Source: Xanthomonas sp. CFBP 8443 (GTDB taxonomy: Bacteria; Pseudomonadota; Gammaproteobacteria; Xanthomonadales; Xanthomonadaceae). From it: a stretch of 64,000 nt of DNA. The DNA is taken from contig NZ_CP102592.1 of assembly GCF_025666195.1 (NCBI RefSeq), positions 4,526,001 to 4,590,000 on the forward strand. Reading direction: 5' to 3'. Within the stretch, counting starts at the first letter, position 1; each line of letters starts with the position of its first letter. Both the position numbers and the translations under genes were made by a program. Shown here in pieces: positions 1 to 7,422 of this stretch. The notes beneath the pieces were generated by a model that saw only the letters and a program-made list of their open reading frames with translations, had not been told where the DNA came from and did not search any database.

Positions 1-104
1 TCCACGTCAGTGATAGCGCAGCCGGGCGCATCGGCTCAGCGGTTGCGAAGGGATGGCCCCACAATCGACGCTCACTGCATCGCGCGCCGCAGCACATGGC
101 GCCG

Positions 105-668
105 TCAGACATCGGTCAACGCCATGCCGTCCGCGGCGACATCCCGGTCGTGGCGATGCGCATGCACGGACTCGCGCTCGGTGTCCGCCGTTGAGGCGGG
201 AACCAGCGCCGATTCGCACAAGGTGCAGCCTTCGCTCCACTCGCTGCTGCCGTCCTGGTAGTGTTCCCGCTTCCAGATCGGGCTGGTGTGCTTGACCGCC
301 TCGATCACCCGCCGGCACGCGCGGAACGCTTCGTCGCGATGCGGCGAGCCGGCCGCCACCACCACCGCCAGTTCGCCGATGGCCAGCCGCCCCCTGGCGT
401 GCGCCACGTACAGTTTCAGCTTTGGCCCGATGTCGGCCAGCGCCTGCTGCATGATGCGCTCGAAGCCATTGAGCGCCAGCGCATCGAACATGTCGTAGCT
501 GATGCCGGTCACGACGCGGCCATGATTGAAGTCGCGCACGCGGCCGATGAAGACGGCCAGCCCGCCGAAGCCGGGGTCGGATACGAAATCGATCGCTGCG
601 GCCGGATCCAGCGCCGCCAGCGCGCGATCGACGACCTGCGCATGAAGGATGCCTGCATGTGCGTTCAT
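105..668 (-). CDS. moaE: Molybdopterin synthase catalytic subunit MoaE
   Basis: Large subunit of molybdopterin synthase, which with thiocarboxylated MoaD adds two sulfurs to cyclic pyranopterin monophosphate in the cytoplasm. The 187-residue product has the MoaE core (VFIGRVRDFNHG near residue 41, VAAGSPHRDEAF near 107, and the lysine-containing PIWKREHY near 132). The start ATG at 668 gives MNAHAG and lies five bases after the moaD stop, so it is the last gene of the operon. The C-terminal tail after the KREHY motif runs about 48 residues with several Cys and His, longer than the E. coli protein; its role is unknown. No terminator is visible in the 104 bases downstream. Confidence 0.93.
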   Translation of the reverse strand: MNAHAGILHAQVVDRALAALDPAAAIDFVSDPGFGGLAVFIGRVRDFNHGRVVTGISYDMFDALALNGFERIMQQALADIGPKLKLYVAHARGRLAIGELAVVVAAGSPHRDEAFRACRRVIEAVKHTSPIWKREHYQDGSSEWSEGCTLCESALVPASTADTERESVHAHRHDRDVAADGMALTDV

Positions 669-673
669 CCCGC

Positions 674-934
674 TCAACCTCCGCTCACCGGCGGCAGCAC
701 CGCCACTTCGCCATCGGCTGGCAGCGGATCGCGCTCGTGCAGGATCTGCCGGCTGTCGGCGAACGCCGAACAGCGCAGCAGCGCCGGGCGGAAGCCCGGA
801 ACCGTGGCCTCCAGGCGCTCTTGCAGCACCGCGCGCAGATCGGCCATGCATTGCCCGGCCGCAAGTTCGAATTCCAGCGGCTGGCCGGCGGCGTAATCGG
901 AAAGCGCGCCGAACAGGCGCACCGAAATCTTCAT
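674..934 (-). CDS. moaD: Molybdopterin synthase sulfur carrier subunit MoaD
   Basis: Ubiquitin-fold sulfur carrier of molybdopterin synthase, 86 residues, the usual size. It begins MKISVRLFGALSDYAAG and ends in the diagnostic Gly-Gly (VLPPVSGG) that is adenylated and thiocarboxylated before sulfur transfer by MoaE. The ATG overlaps the moeA stop by four bases (ATGA), so translation is probably coupled. The activating enzyme (MoeB type) is not in this window. Confidence 0.94.
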   Translation of the reverse strand: MKISVRLFGALSDYAAGQPLEFELAAGQCMADLRAVLQERLEATVPGFRPALLRCSAFADSRQILHERDPLPADGEVAVLPPVSGG

Positions 935-2187
935 GACTGTTTCTCCCAGGATAGTTGCACGGGCTGCCAATGGCCCAGGCCATACACTTGCACCGGTTCG
1001 TCCGCGGCCACGTCGGCCACGCCTTCCGGCACCACCAGCCACGCATTGGCCGCCAGCAGCGGCCGCAGCCGGAACGAGTGCTGCTGCGGCAGGATCGCAG
1101 CGCGCAATTGCCCGCTGCGATCGCACGCCACCACGCCGCTGCCATGGAAGCGCAGCGCTGCCGGCTTGGCGATCGGCATGCCCGCCGGCAACCACAGCGG
1201 CTTTTCCGCAGCCAGGCCAAGCATCGCGCGCAGCGCCGGTTCGACGAAGAAGCGCAGGCCTACCGCGCTGGACACTGGATTGCCGGGAAGGCCGAAGTAC
1301 AGCGGCCCCTCCGCCAGGGTGGCGAACAGCAGTGGCTTCCCTGGGCGGATCGCCACCTTGTGGAACCCGATCCGCGCGCCGCGCTGGCGCAGCGCCTCGG
1401 GCACGAAGTCGTAGCGTCCCTGCGACACCGCGCCGCTGCTGAGTACCGCATCGGCGCCCGCTGCCAGCGCAGCGTCGAGGGCGGCATGGAACTGCGCAGG
1501 TTCGTCGCCGACGATGCCCTGCCAGACCACCTCGGCACCCGCCGCGCGCAGTTGCGCGGCCAGGAATGGACGGTTGCTGTCGCGGATCTGGCCCGAGGCC
1601 AACGGCTGTGCCGGATCGCCCACCAGTTCGCGCCCGGTGGCGATCACCGCCACCCGTGGACGCCGCCGCACCAGCACCTGCGCCACGCCCAGCGCTGCCA
1701 GCATGGTGGTCTGCGGCGCACCCAGGCGCTCGCCGGCGGGCAGCACCGGTTCGCCCACGCAGACGTCCTCGCCACTGCGGCGCACGTGCTGGCCCGGCTG
1801 CACCGCGGCCAGCAGGCGGATCGCCAGCGGCCGGCCCTCGGCCCGTGCAAGCACCTCCACCTGCTCCACCGGAATCACCGCATCCAGCCCGGCAGGCACG
1901 GGCGCGCCGGTCATCATTTCCCAGGCGCCATCGCCGGCGCGGCATTGCGTATCGCCGGCCGCCTGCCAGCCGCGCACGGCGAGTTCCACACCGGCAGCCA
2001 GTCCCGCGCTACTGGCATGCACGCCGAACCCGTCCATCGCCGAGTTGTCGAACGGCGGCAGCGCAGCGGCGCTGACCAGCGGCTCGGCCAGCACCCGGTC
2101 TTCGGCCGCAATCGCCGGCACGGCCTCCATCCCCAGCAACGGAACCGCCTCGCGCACCATCGACAGCGCCTGCGCATAGCCGATCAT
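931..2187 (-). CDS. moeA: Molybdopterin molybdenumtransferase MoeA
   Basis: Inserts molybdate into adenylylated molybdopterin to give active cofactor. The 418-residue protein has the MoeA signature: PPFDNSAMDGFGV near residue 44, MTGAPVPAGLDAVIPVEQ near 90, the MogA-like domain with GAVSQGRYDFVPEAL near 245, and FGLPGNPVSS near 290, then the C-terminal beta domain. The start overlaps the stop of the moaC/moaB gene by four bases. It is the central gene of the moa operon and lies between the genes for the earlier (MoaA, MoaC, MoaB/Mog) and sulfur-transfer (MoaD, MoaE) steps. Confidence 0.94.
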   Translation of the reverse strand: MIGYAQALSMVREAVPLLGMEAVPAIAAEDRVLAEPLVSAAALPPFDNSAMDGFGVHASSAGLAAGVELAVRGWQAAGDTQCRAGDGAWEMMTGAPVPAGLDAVIPVEQVEVLARAEGRPLAIRLLAAVQPGQHVRRSGEDVCVGEPVLPAGERLGAPQTTMLAALGVAQVLVRRRPRVAVIATGRELVGDPAQPLASGQIRDSNRPFLAAQLRAAGAEVVWQGIVGDEPAQFHAALDAALAAGADAVLSSGAVSQGRYDFVPEALRQRGARIGFHKVAIRPGKPLLFATLAEGPLYFGLPGNPVSSAVGLRFFVEPALRAMLGLAAEKPLWLPAGMPIAKPAALRFHGSGVVACDRSGQLRAAILPQQHSFRLRPLLAANAWLVVPEGVADVAADEPVQVYGLGHWQPVQLSWEKQS

Positions 2188-3182
2188 GGATGCCGCCCTC
2201 CATCGAGCATGCGCAGCGCGTGGCCGAGCACCGGCGCAAGGATGTCCATGCATTGCGCCGCCGCGCGCGGGCTTCCGGGCAACGCGAACGCCAGCATCCG
2301 GCCTACCTGCACGACCTCGGCACGGCTGAGCCAGGCCAGCGGCGTATGTTGCGCGCCGAGCGTGCGCAGCATCTGCGCCAGCGCCTCGACACGGCGGTCG
2401 GCGACGCATGCGAAGGCCTCCGGGGTCAGATCGCGCGGACCCAGCCCGGTACCGCCGGTGCAAAGGCACAGCCGCACGCCCGCGTCCGCCAATGCGCGCA
2501 GGCGCGTGGCCAGCGGCTCGATGCCGTCGGGCAGCACCTCGCTCGCGGACACCTGCGCGCCCAAATGCCGCAGCCCATCCACCAGTACCGGGCCGGACGC
2601 ATCCGCATAGAGGCCGCCGGCGGCACGGTCGCTGAGCGTGAGCACTGCGCACGGCACGCCGTCCAGCGCCAGCGGCGCGCGCGGCCGGAAGCGCGCCTGC
2701 TCGGACTCGCTCATGCCATCCGGATGCCGCCACAGTCCGCGCTTGCCGCCCTCCTTGAACAACAGGCGGACGCCGCCAAAGGTCAGCGCCGGTTCGACCG
2801 GCTTGCTCAGGTCGTACAGCGTCAGCAACGCCGCGCTGACGCCGGCCAGCGCCTCCATTTCCACGCCGGTACGCGCCTGGCTGGCGCACTCGCAGTACAC
2901 GCGGATCGCATACCGCTCCGGAACCGGCACGCACAACGTGCGTACCAGCTCCAGCGGCAACGGATGGCACAGCGGCATCAGCGTCGAAGCCGACTTGGCG
3001 CCCTGCAGGCCGGCGACTTCCGCCAACGCCAGTGCGTCGCCCTTGGGCAGGCGCCGTGCGACGATCATCGGGTACGCCAGTGGCCCGGCCATCAGCTCGC
3101 CGACCGCCACCGCACGGCGCGCGGTCGGACGCTTGTCGCGGATGTCGGCCATGTGGAAGGCCGCTGCGGAATCGCCGTTCAT
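2184..3182 (-). CDS. moaC: Bifunctional MoaC-MoaB/Mog fusion protein
   Basis: A 332-residue fusion of two cofactor-synthesis enzymes. Residues about 8-155 are MoaC, cyclic pyranopterin monophosphate synthase (KSASTLMPLCHPLPLEL, GVEMEALAGVSAALLTLYD). Residues about 165-325 are a MoaB/MogA domain, the molybdopterin adenylyltransferase fold (VLTLSDRAAGGLY, LCTGGTGLGPRDLTPEAF, FALPGSPRAA). The MoaC part acts directly after MoaA; the second domain probably adenylylates molybdopterin for MoeA, encoded next. Four bases separate it from moaA and it overlaps moeA by four. The fusion occurs in related proteobacteria and explains why no separate moaB or mogA is present here. Confidence 0.92.
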   Translation of the reverse strand: MNGDSAAAFHMADIRDKRPTARRAVAVGELMAGPLAYPMIVARRLPKGDALALAEVAGLQGAKSASTLMPLCHPLPLELVRTLCVPVPERYAIRVYCECASQARTGVEMEALAGVSAALLTLYDLSKPVEPALTFGGVRLLFKEGGKRGLWRHPDGMSESEQARFRPRAPLALDGVPCAVLTLSDRAAGGLYADASGPVLVDGLRHLGAQVSASEVLPDGIEPLATRLRALADAGVRLCLCTGGTGLGPRDLTPEAFACVADRRVEALAQMLRTLGAQHTPLAWLSRAEVVQVGRMLAFALPGSPRAAAQCMDILAPVLGHALRMLDGGRHP

Positions 3183-3186
3183 GGTT

Positions 3187-4170
3187 TCAACCTCCGATCG
3201 ATGCCAGGTGCGGGGTCAGGCCCGTATGTCCCTGGTGCAGGCCGTGTCCGGCCGCCTTGAGCCCCAACTGCGTGGCGATACGCATCACCAGCGCATCGTG
3301 GTCCGCATCGGACTGCAGCAACGGCCGCAGCGCGATGCCGAAGTCGCCGAACAGGCACAGCCGCAGATCGCCGCGCGCAGTGACCCGCAAGCGGTTGCAA
3401 CCGGTGCAGAAATCCCTCGAGTACGGTGCGATCACGCCGATGGTGCCGCGGAACTGGGGATGCGCGTACTCCCGCGCCGGCCCGGCGTCGGCGGCGCGCA
3501 CGCGCAGGCGCCACCCCGCCGCCTGCAAGCGCAGCTCGAGCTCCTCCGCACGCAGATGGTGACGCTCGAAATACGCCAGATTGTCGCCGGTGCGCATCAG
3601 TTCGATGAAGCGCACGCTCAGCGCGCGCTCGCGCAGATAATCCAGCCAACACGGCAGCTCATCGTCGTTGCAGCCGCGCAGCAGCACCGCGTTGACCTTG
3701 ACCGACTCCAATCCCAGCGTCAGCGCCTGTTCGATGCCTTCGTAGACCTCGGCAAAGCGATCGTGGCCGGTGATGGCGTGGAAGCGTCCAGCATCCAGGC
3801 TGTCCATGCTGACGTTGAGCGCGGTCAGCCCGGCCTCGCGCCATGTGCGCACGTGCCGCGGCAGCAGGCAACCATTCGTGGTCAAGGCGATCTTGCGGAC
3901 ACCGCGCACCGCCGACACCGCAGCGATCACCGCCGGCAGGTCCTTGCGCAGGCTGGGTTCGCCGCCGGTCAGGCGGATCTTGTGCATTCCCAGCGCGGCA
4001 AAACCGCCTACCAGCCGCCGGATTTCCGCGATCCCGAGAAAGCGGGATGCGCCGTCGGCGCGGTAGCCGTCCGGCAGGCAGTAGCTGCAGCGGTAGTTGC
4101 AGGCTTCGGTCAGCGACAGGCGCAGATAGGGAAAGCTGCGCCCGTAGCCGTCGGTGAGGCTGCCCATCAT
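3187..4170 (-). CDS. moaA: GTP 3',8-cyclase MoaA
   Basis: Radical SAM enzyme that with MoaC converts GTP to cyclic pyranopterin monophosphate. With the start taken at the ATG at 4170 the protein has 327 residues, normal for the family. The N-terminal SAM cluster is C24-x3-C28-x2-C31 (CNYRCSYC), followed by RLTGGEPSLR; the second 4Fe-4S cluster is CTGC with a third Cys thirteen residues later (GDLRLCLFGDFG). The C terminus ends in Gly-Gly (HLASIGG). An upstream in-frame ATG at 4293 would add 41 basic, non-conserved residues and is rejected. It is the first gene of the operon, behind an FNR-like box about 110 bases upstream. Confidence 0.94.
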   Translation of the reverse strand: MMGSLTDGYGRSFPYLRLSLTEACNYRCSYCLPDGYRADGASRFLGIAEIRRLVGGFAALGMHKIRLTGGEPSLRKDLPAVIAAVSAVRGVRKIALTTNGCLLPRHVRTWREAGLTALNVSMDSLDAGRFHAITGHDRFAEVYEGIEQALTLGLESVKVNAVLLRGCNDDELPCWLDYLRERALSVRFIELMRTGDNLAYFERHHLRAEELELRLQAAGWRLRVRAADAGPAREYAHPQFRGTIGVIAPYSRDFCTGCNRLRVTARGDLRLCLFGDFGIALRPLLQSDADHDALVMRIATQLGLKAAGHGLHQGHTGLTPHLASIGG

Positions 4171-4279
4171 CTGTGCTCGCTCGTCTGATTCACTGGCTGG
4201 CCGCGCGGCGACGAGATCCCTCCGCCTTCCGCCCCTGTTCCCACTGCGCATAGCTTTGGGCATGCGACCGGCGTGCACC

Positions 4280-4293
4280 ATGATCTTGATCAA
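4280..4293. promoter_or_regulatory. FNR/DNR-like box in the moaA/orphan divergent region
   Basis: ATGATCTTGATCAA matches the FNR-family consensus TTGAT-N4-ATCAA in nine of ten defined positions. It sits between divergent starts (moaA at 4170, orphan gene at 4353). Its centre is about 66 bases before the orphan start, compatible with class II activation of that gene, but no strong -10 element is visible on either side. A perfect copy of the box controls the operon at 4798-6767, which supports a shared regulator. Confidence 0.5.
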
Positions 4294-4352
4294 GAAACCC
4301 TGTGGTTGCCGCGTGCATGCTGTAGGCGACCGCCATCACCCACGAGCACACC

Positions 4353-4754
4353 ATGCTGACCAGTTTTTCCGACCTGTTGCGGGCCGCCGGCGCTCAGCAG
4401 GAGCCGCAACGCCTGTTGTTGGTCTTCGTTCGCACCGACCTGCCTGCCTCGGCGACCGAGGTGCAGCGGCAGCAACACCGATCGGGGCAGGGCGGCACTC
4501 TTGCACCCGTGCTGTGCGTGGACAAACTGCCTGCGGAGATCGCGTCGTTCCAGGCATTGCTCGCCGAATCGGAACGGACCGGCATCGCGTGGGATCTGCT
4601 GTTCGTCGGCGGCCTGGCTGGACGCGCAGGCGTGACGCCCTCGGCCGACGAGGCCATGCAGCCGCTGCGCTTCATGGTCAATGCGATCAACGAAGGCCGC
4701 ATCGACCGTTTCGCCGCATTCGACCGCCAGGGCGTGCCGGTCCGCTTCGGCTGA
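4353..4754 (+). CDS. Conserved small cytoplasmic protein, function unknown
   Basis: A 133-residue protein without signal peptide or membrane segment, beginning MLTSFSDLLRAA. It resembles, from memory, a short family in beta- and gamma-proteobacteria (pattern: PQRLLLVF, GG-LAPVLCVDK, DLLFVGGLAGR, FDRQGVPV near the C terminus). That family is sometimes labelled 'ribonucleotide reductase subunit alpha', a name its size and lack of any RNR motif do not support. It is transcribed divergently from the moa operon with an FNR-like box in the shared upstream region, and ends 43 bases from the convergent diflavin reductase gene. A role linked to anaerobic or nitrate metabolism is only an inference from position. 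Confidence 0.75.
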   Translation: MLTSFSDLLRAAGAQQEPQRLLLVFVRTDLPASATEVQRQQHRSGQGGTLAPVLCVDKLPAEIASFQALLAESERTGIAWDLLFVGGLAGRAGVTPSADEAMQPLRFMVNAINEGRIDRFAAFDRQGVPVRFG

Positions 4755-4797
4755 CGCCGCGCCATGCGGCGGCCGCCCTGCCGGCCGCGTGCGAAGA

Positions 4798-6342
4798 CTA
4801 ATACAGCTCGCGGTGCAGCCGCCCTTGCCCTGACAGCGCATGCCAGGGAGCCTGCTGCGATGCGTCCGCATCTATCAGCCCACCTACGGCCTGCTCCACC
4901 ACGCCCTCAAGGTGTCGCTTGTTTCCGCACAGATAGATGTGCGCGTCGCGCCGCAGCAGCCCGGCGAGATAGTCGCCGTGTTCGGCCATGGCGTCCTGCA
5001 CGTAGTACTTCGCGTCGGTGTCGCGCGAGAAGGCGGTGATCAGACGGTCCAGCACCTTGCCGTCGCGCAGCGCCTCGAGTTCGTCGCGATAGAGGAAATC
5101 CTGCTCGCGGCGCTTCTCGCCGAAGATCAGGCAGATCTCGCGGCGCCCGTCGCTGGCGGCGGCTTCGCGCATCAAACCCATCAGCGGCGCGACGCCGGTC
5201 CCGGTGCCGATCAGGATCAGCGGGCAACCCGGATCGGGCGGCAGGTGGAAGCCCGGATTGGCCCGGCTGAAGATACGTACCCGTTCGGCGCGATCGCTCA
5301 ACAGCCAGCCGGTGCAGACGCCACTGCGAACACGGCCGCCGCGCGTATAGCGCACTTCGCGCACGCACAGGTCCAGGCTGTCCGGATCTGCCCGCGACGC
5401 GATCGAATAGGCGCGCGGCAGGCATCCAGGCAACAGGTCGGCCAGGCTCGCCAGCGGAACCGTGTCGGGCGTGCAGTGATCCTCGAGCACGTCGAGCAGG
5501 TCCGCCCCGTACAGATACGCTTCCAGCGCGGCGCGCTGGCTGATCTTGGTCAGGCCCTTGAGGATCTCGCTCCCGCCCAGCCGCGCCAGCTCGCGCAACA
5601 GCGGCTTGCCGATCTGGCGCAACTCCTTGCCGCGCAGAGTCGGTACTGCCTCGGGTTGCCCGTACCAGGACGCCAAACGTCCGAGCAGGTCCTCGTCGTT
5701 CTCCGGCACCACATGCAACGTGTCACCGGCCCGGTAGACGATGCCGCTGCCGGCGATATCCAGGCGCACATGCCAGGCCGCCGGATCGCTGGCGCTGAGC
5801 CTGCGTCGCTCCATCACCGTGGCCGCGAACGCGTTGGCCTCGCCATAGGCCTTGACCTGAAGGTGCAGGTCGCGGCCTGCCTGCAGGTCGCCATGCAACA
5901 CCCGCTCGAGCACGGGCAGCCAGCGCTCGAAGAAGGCAGCGTAGTTGGCATCGGCATCGACCCTGTTGACCAGGGCGGTCGCCAGCCGCTCGGCGAGCAG
6001 CGCGTCGAGCGTCTTGCTGAAGCCGCAAAAGCGCGGATAGGCGGTGTCGCCCAGGCCGAAGACCGCATAGCGCAGGTCCGGCAACGTCCGTGTCTGCCTG
6101 AGCGCGTCCAGGAAGCGTTCGGCGTTGCCCGGCGGCTCACCGTCGCCGAACGAACTGCAGACGATCAGCAGGGCATCGTGCGGCCCCAGGCTGGCGAGAT
6201 CGATCTCGTCCAGCGCCAACACCACGGGACCGTGCGGCTGCAGGAACGCTTGCGTGCCCAGGCGTTGCGCGAGTGCGCGCGCATTGCCCGATTCGGAGCC
6301 GTAGCCGACCAGCACGCGCGCGATGGGGGGCGCAGCGCTCAC
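4798..6342 (-). CDS. CysJ-like diflavin reductase
   Basis: A 514-residue NADPH-dependent FMN/FAD electron donor of the CysJ / P450-reductase type. Residues 9-147 are a flavodoxin domain (VGYGSESGNA, VCSSFGDGEPP, AVFGLGDTAY). Residues about 165-360 are the FAD domain with R310-AYS, and the rest is the NADP domain with GTGTGVAPLMG at 379-389 and YLCGN at 470-474. The last residue is Tyr (RELY), in the place where CysJ has its C-terminal aromatic shielding FAD. Translation starts at GTG (6342), overlapping the stop of the PAS gene by four bases (GTGA). Its acceptor is unknown: no hemoprotein is encoded beside it, so sulfite, nitrite or nitrate reductase outside the window, or the PAS protein itself, are all possible. 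Confidence 0.85.
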   Translation of the reverse strand: MSAAPPIARVLVGYGSESGNARALAQRLGTQAFLQPHGPVVLALDEIDLASLGPHDALLIVCSSFGDGEPPGNAERFLDALRQTRTLPDLRYAVFGLGDTAYPRFCGFSKTLDALLAERLATALVNRVDADANYAAFFERWLPVLERVLHGDLQAGRDLHLQVKAYGEANAFAATVMERRRLSASDPAAWHVRLDIAGSGIVYRAGDTLHVVPENDEDLLGRLASWYGQPEAVPTLRGKELRQIGKPLLRELARLGGSEILKGLTKISQRAALEAYLYGADLLDVLEDHCTPDTVPLASLADLLPGCLPRAYSIASRADPDSLDLCVREVRYTRGGRVRSGVCTGWLLSDRAERVRIFSRANPGFHLPPDPGCPLILIGTGTGVAPLMGLMREAAASDGRREICLIFGEKRREQDFLYRDELEALRDGKVLDRLITAFSRDTDAKYYVQDAMAEHGDYLAGLLRRDAHIYLCGNKRHLEGVVEQAVGGLIDADASQQAPWHALSGQGRLHRELY

Positions 6343-6767
6343 TTGCCGGCGTAGTAGTCGTCGAAGTATTCCTTCGCCGCTTCCACCGCCTCGAAGTTCG
6401 TCATCAGATCGTTGACCACGCGGCGGATGCTGATGTAAGCGTTGATATTTCCCTGCTCGTCGTACAACGGCTGCACGGTGGTATCGACCACGTAGAGCAC
6501 GCCGCCCTTGCCCAGATTCGGCACGATGCCGGTCCAGACCTTGCCGGCCTTGATCGTGTCCCACATGTCCTTGTAGACCGCCTTGGGCACGTCCGGGTGA
6601 CGCACGATGCTGTGCGGCTGCCCGATCAACTCTTCGCGCGCGAAGCCGGTCAGCTGGCAAAACAGGTCGTTGGCATAGGTGATGGTGCCCTGCAGGTCGG
6701 TGGTGGAGATCACCATCACCTTCTCGAGGGAAGACAGCAATTGTTCTGGAGCGAGCGCGATGCCCAT
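6339..6767 (-). CDS. Stand-alone Aer-like PAS protein
   Basis: A 142-residue protein that is essentially one PAS domain. It resembles the FAD-binding redox-sensing PAS of the aerotaxis receptor Aer (LTGFAREELIGQPHSIVRHP at residues 39-58, then MWDTIKAGKVWTGIVPN), followed by a short C-terminal helix (NFEAVEAAKEYFDDYYAGK). It lacks the membrane, HAMP and methyl-accepting domains of Aer, so it cannot be a receptor on its own. The start at 6767 is chosen because AAGGA lies about eight bases upstream; an upstream ATG at 6845 would add 26 unconserved residues. It is cotranscribed with, and overlaps, the diflavin reductase gene. A soluble flavin sensor or electron-transfer partner of the reductase is inferred. 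Confidence 0.85.
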   Translation of the reverse strand: MGIALAPEQLLSSLEKVMVISTTDLQGTITYANDLFCQLTGFAREELIGQPHSIVRHPDVPKAVYKDMWDTIKAGKVWTGIVPNLGKGGVLYVVDTTVQPLYDEQGNINAYISIRRVVNDLMTNFEAVEAAKEYFDDYYAGK

Positions 6768-6876
6768 GAGCGATTCCTTGGGAATGGAGTTCGGAAGAGC
6801 CGGCGTCCGGATGGCGGATCCTCGCCATGTTGCGGGGATCCGCATGCCCGACGCTGCCGGACTCTTGCTGAGAATC

Positions 6877-6918
6877 TTTATAGGCTGCCGGCTCAGGCGA
6901 TGCGTTGATCTAGATCAA
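6877..6918 (-). promoter_or_regulatory. Class II FNR-type promoter of the PAS/diflavin operon
   Basis: On the minus strand a perfect FNR-family site, TTGATCTAGATCAA (6905-6918), is followed by a TATAAA -10 element (6877-6882). If transcription starts near 6870, the box is centred at -41.5, the exact position of class II FNR/ANR/DNR activation, and it replaces the -35 element. The leader to the PAS start codon would be about 100 bases. An FNR-family regulator is implied but none is encoded in the window. Confidence 0.75.
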
Positions 6919-7106
6919 GCCCGAGCCGCTTGAGCCGCCGTTCGCCCGGCAGCGGCGGCGCGGCACGGGCAACGCATGCCGGCAGCGACGCGTAGCCGTT
7001 CATGCGATCACGCTGCCGGCTGCCGCTGCACAGCAAGCGCATTGCGCCAGTGGCCCCTCCGCATGACGCGAGCACCCTGGATGGCGTTGCGCGCGCCACG
7101 GCTTAT

Positions 7107-7182
7107 TGGTGGGCCCACCAGGATTCGAACCTGGAACCAAAGGATTATGAGTCCTCTGCTCTAACCGTTGAGCTATAGGCCC
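7107..7182 (-). tRNA. ileX: tRNA-Ile2 (anticodon CAU, lysidine type)
   Basis: A 76-base tRNA with encoded CCA. The acceptor stem GGGCCTA pairs with TGGGCCC, the D arm is AGCTCAACGGTTAGAGC-like, the anticodon loop is CTCATAA and the T loop is TTCGAAT. The CAU anticodon inside a GGACTCATAATCC arm, and the GGGCC acceptor, match the AUA-reading tRNA-Ile2 rather than initiator or elongator tRNA-Met. Modification of C34 to lysidine by TilS is expected from the family, not seen here. Confidence 0.92.
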
Positions 7183-7422
7183 GGAAGCGTCCGGAGCGGG
7201 CGGGCGATGCGTCGGCCGCCGGCTTGGCGCCTCTGGCGTGCATGCAGAGGAAGGCGCCGAGGCGGGCGTGAGTTTAACGTCCGCGGTGGCGCGCTGTCTG
7301 CCCGCCGCGGTAGACGCGGCGGACGACGCCTTTGCTGATGGGACGGCGACGGAGGGTCGGACGGCTCCGCGCCGTCACTTGTCGTCCGGACCTGGCTCCC
7401 CTTCCCCGCCCTCAATCCATCC

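Noticed and set aside
7..318. Possible gene at the window start overlapping moaE
   Set aside because: The arginine-rich product has no recognisable features and overlaps the certain moaE coding region.
4353..4754. Ribonucleotide reductase alpha subunit annotation for the orphan gene
   Set aside because: The product is 133 residues with no RNR fold or motif; the name is a database habit for this family.
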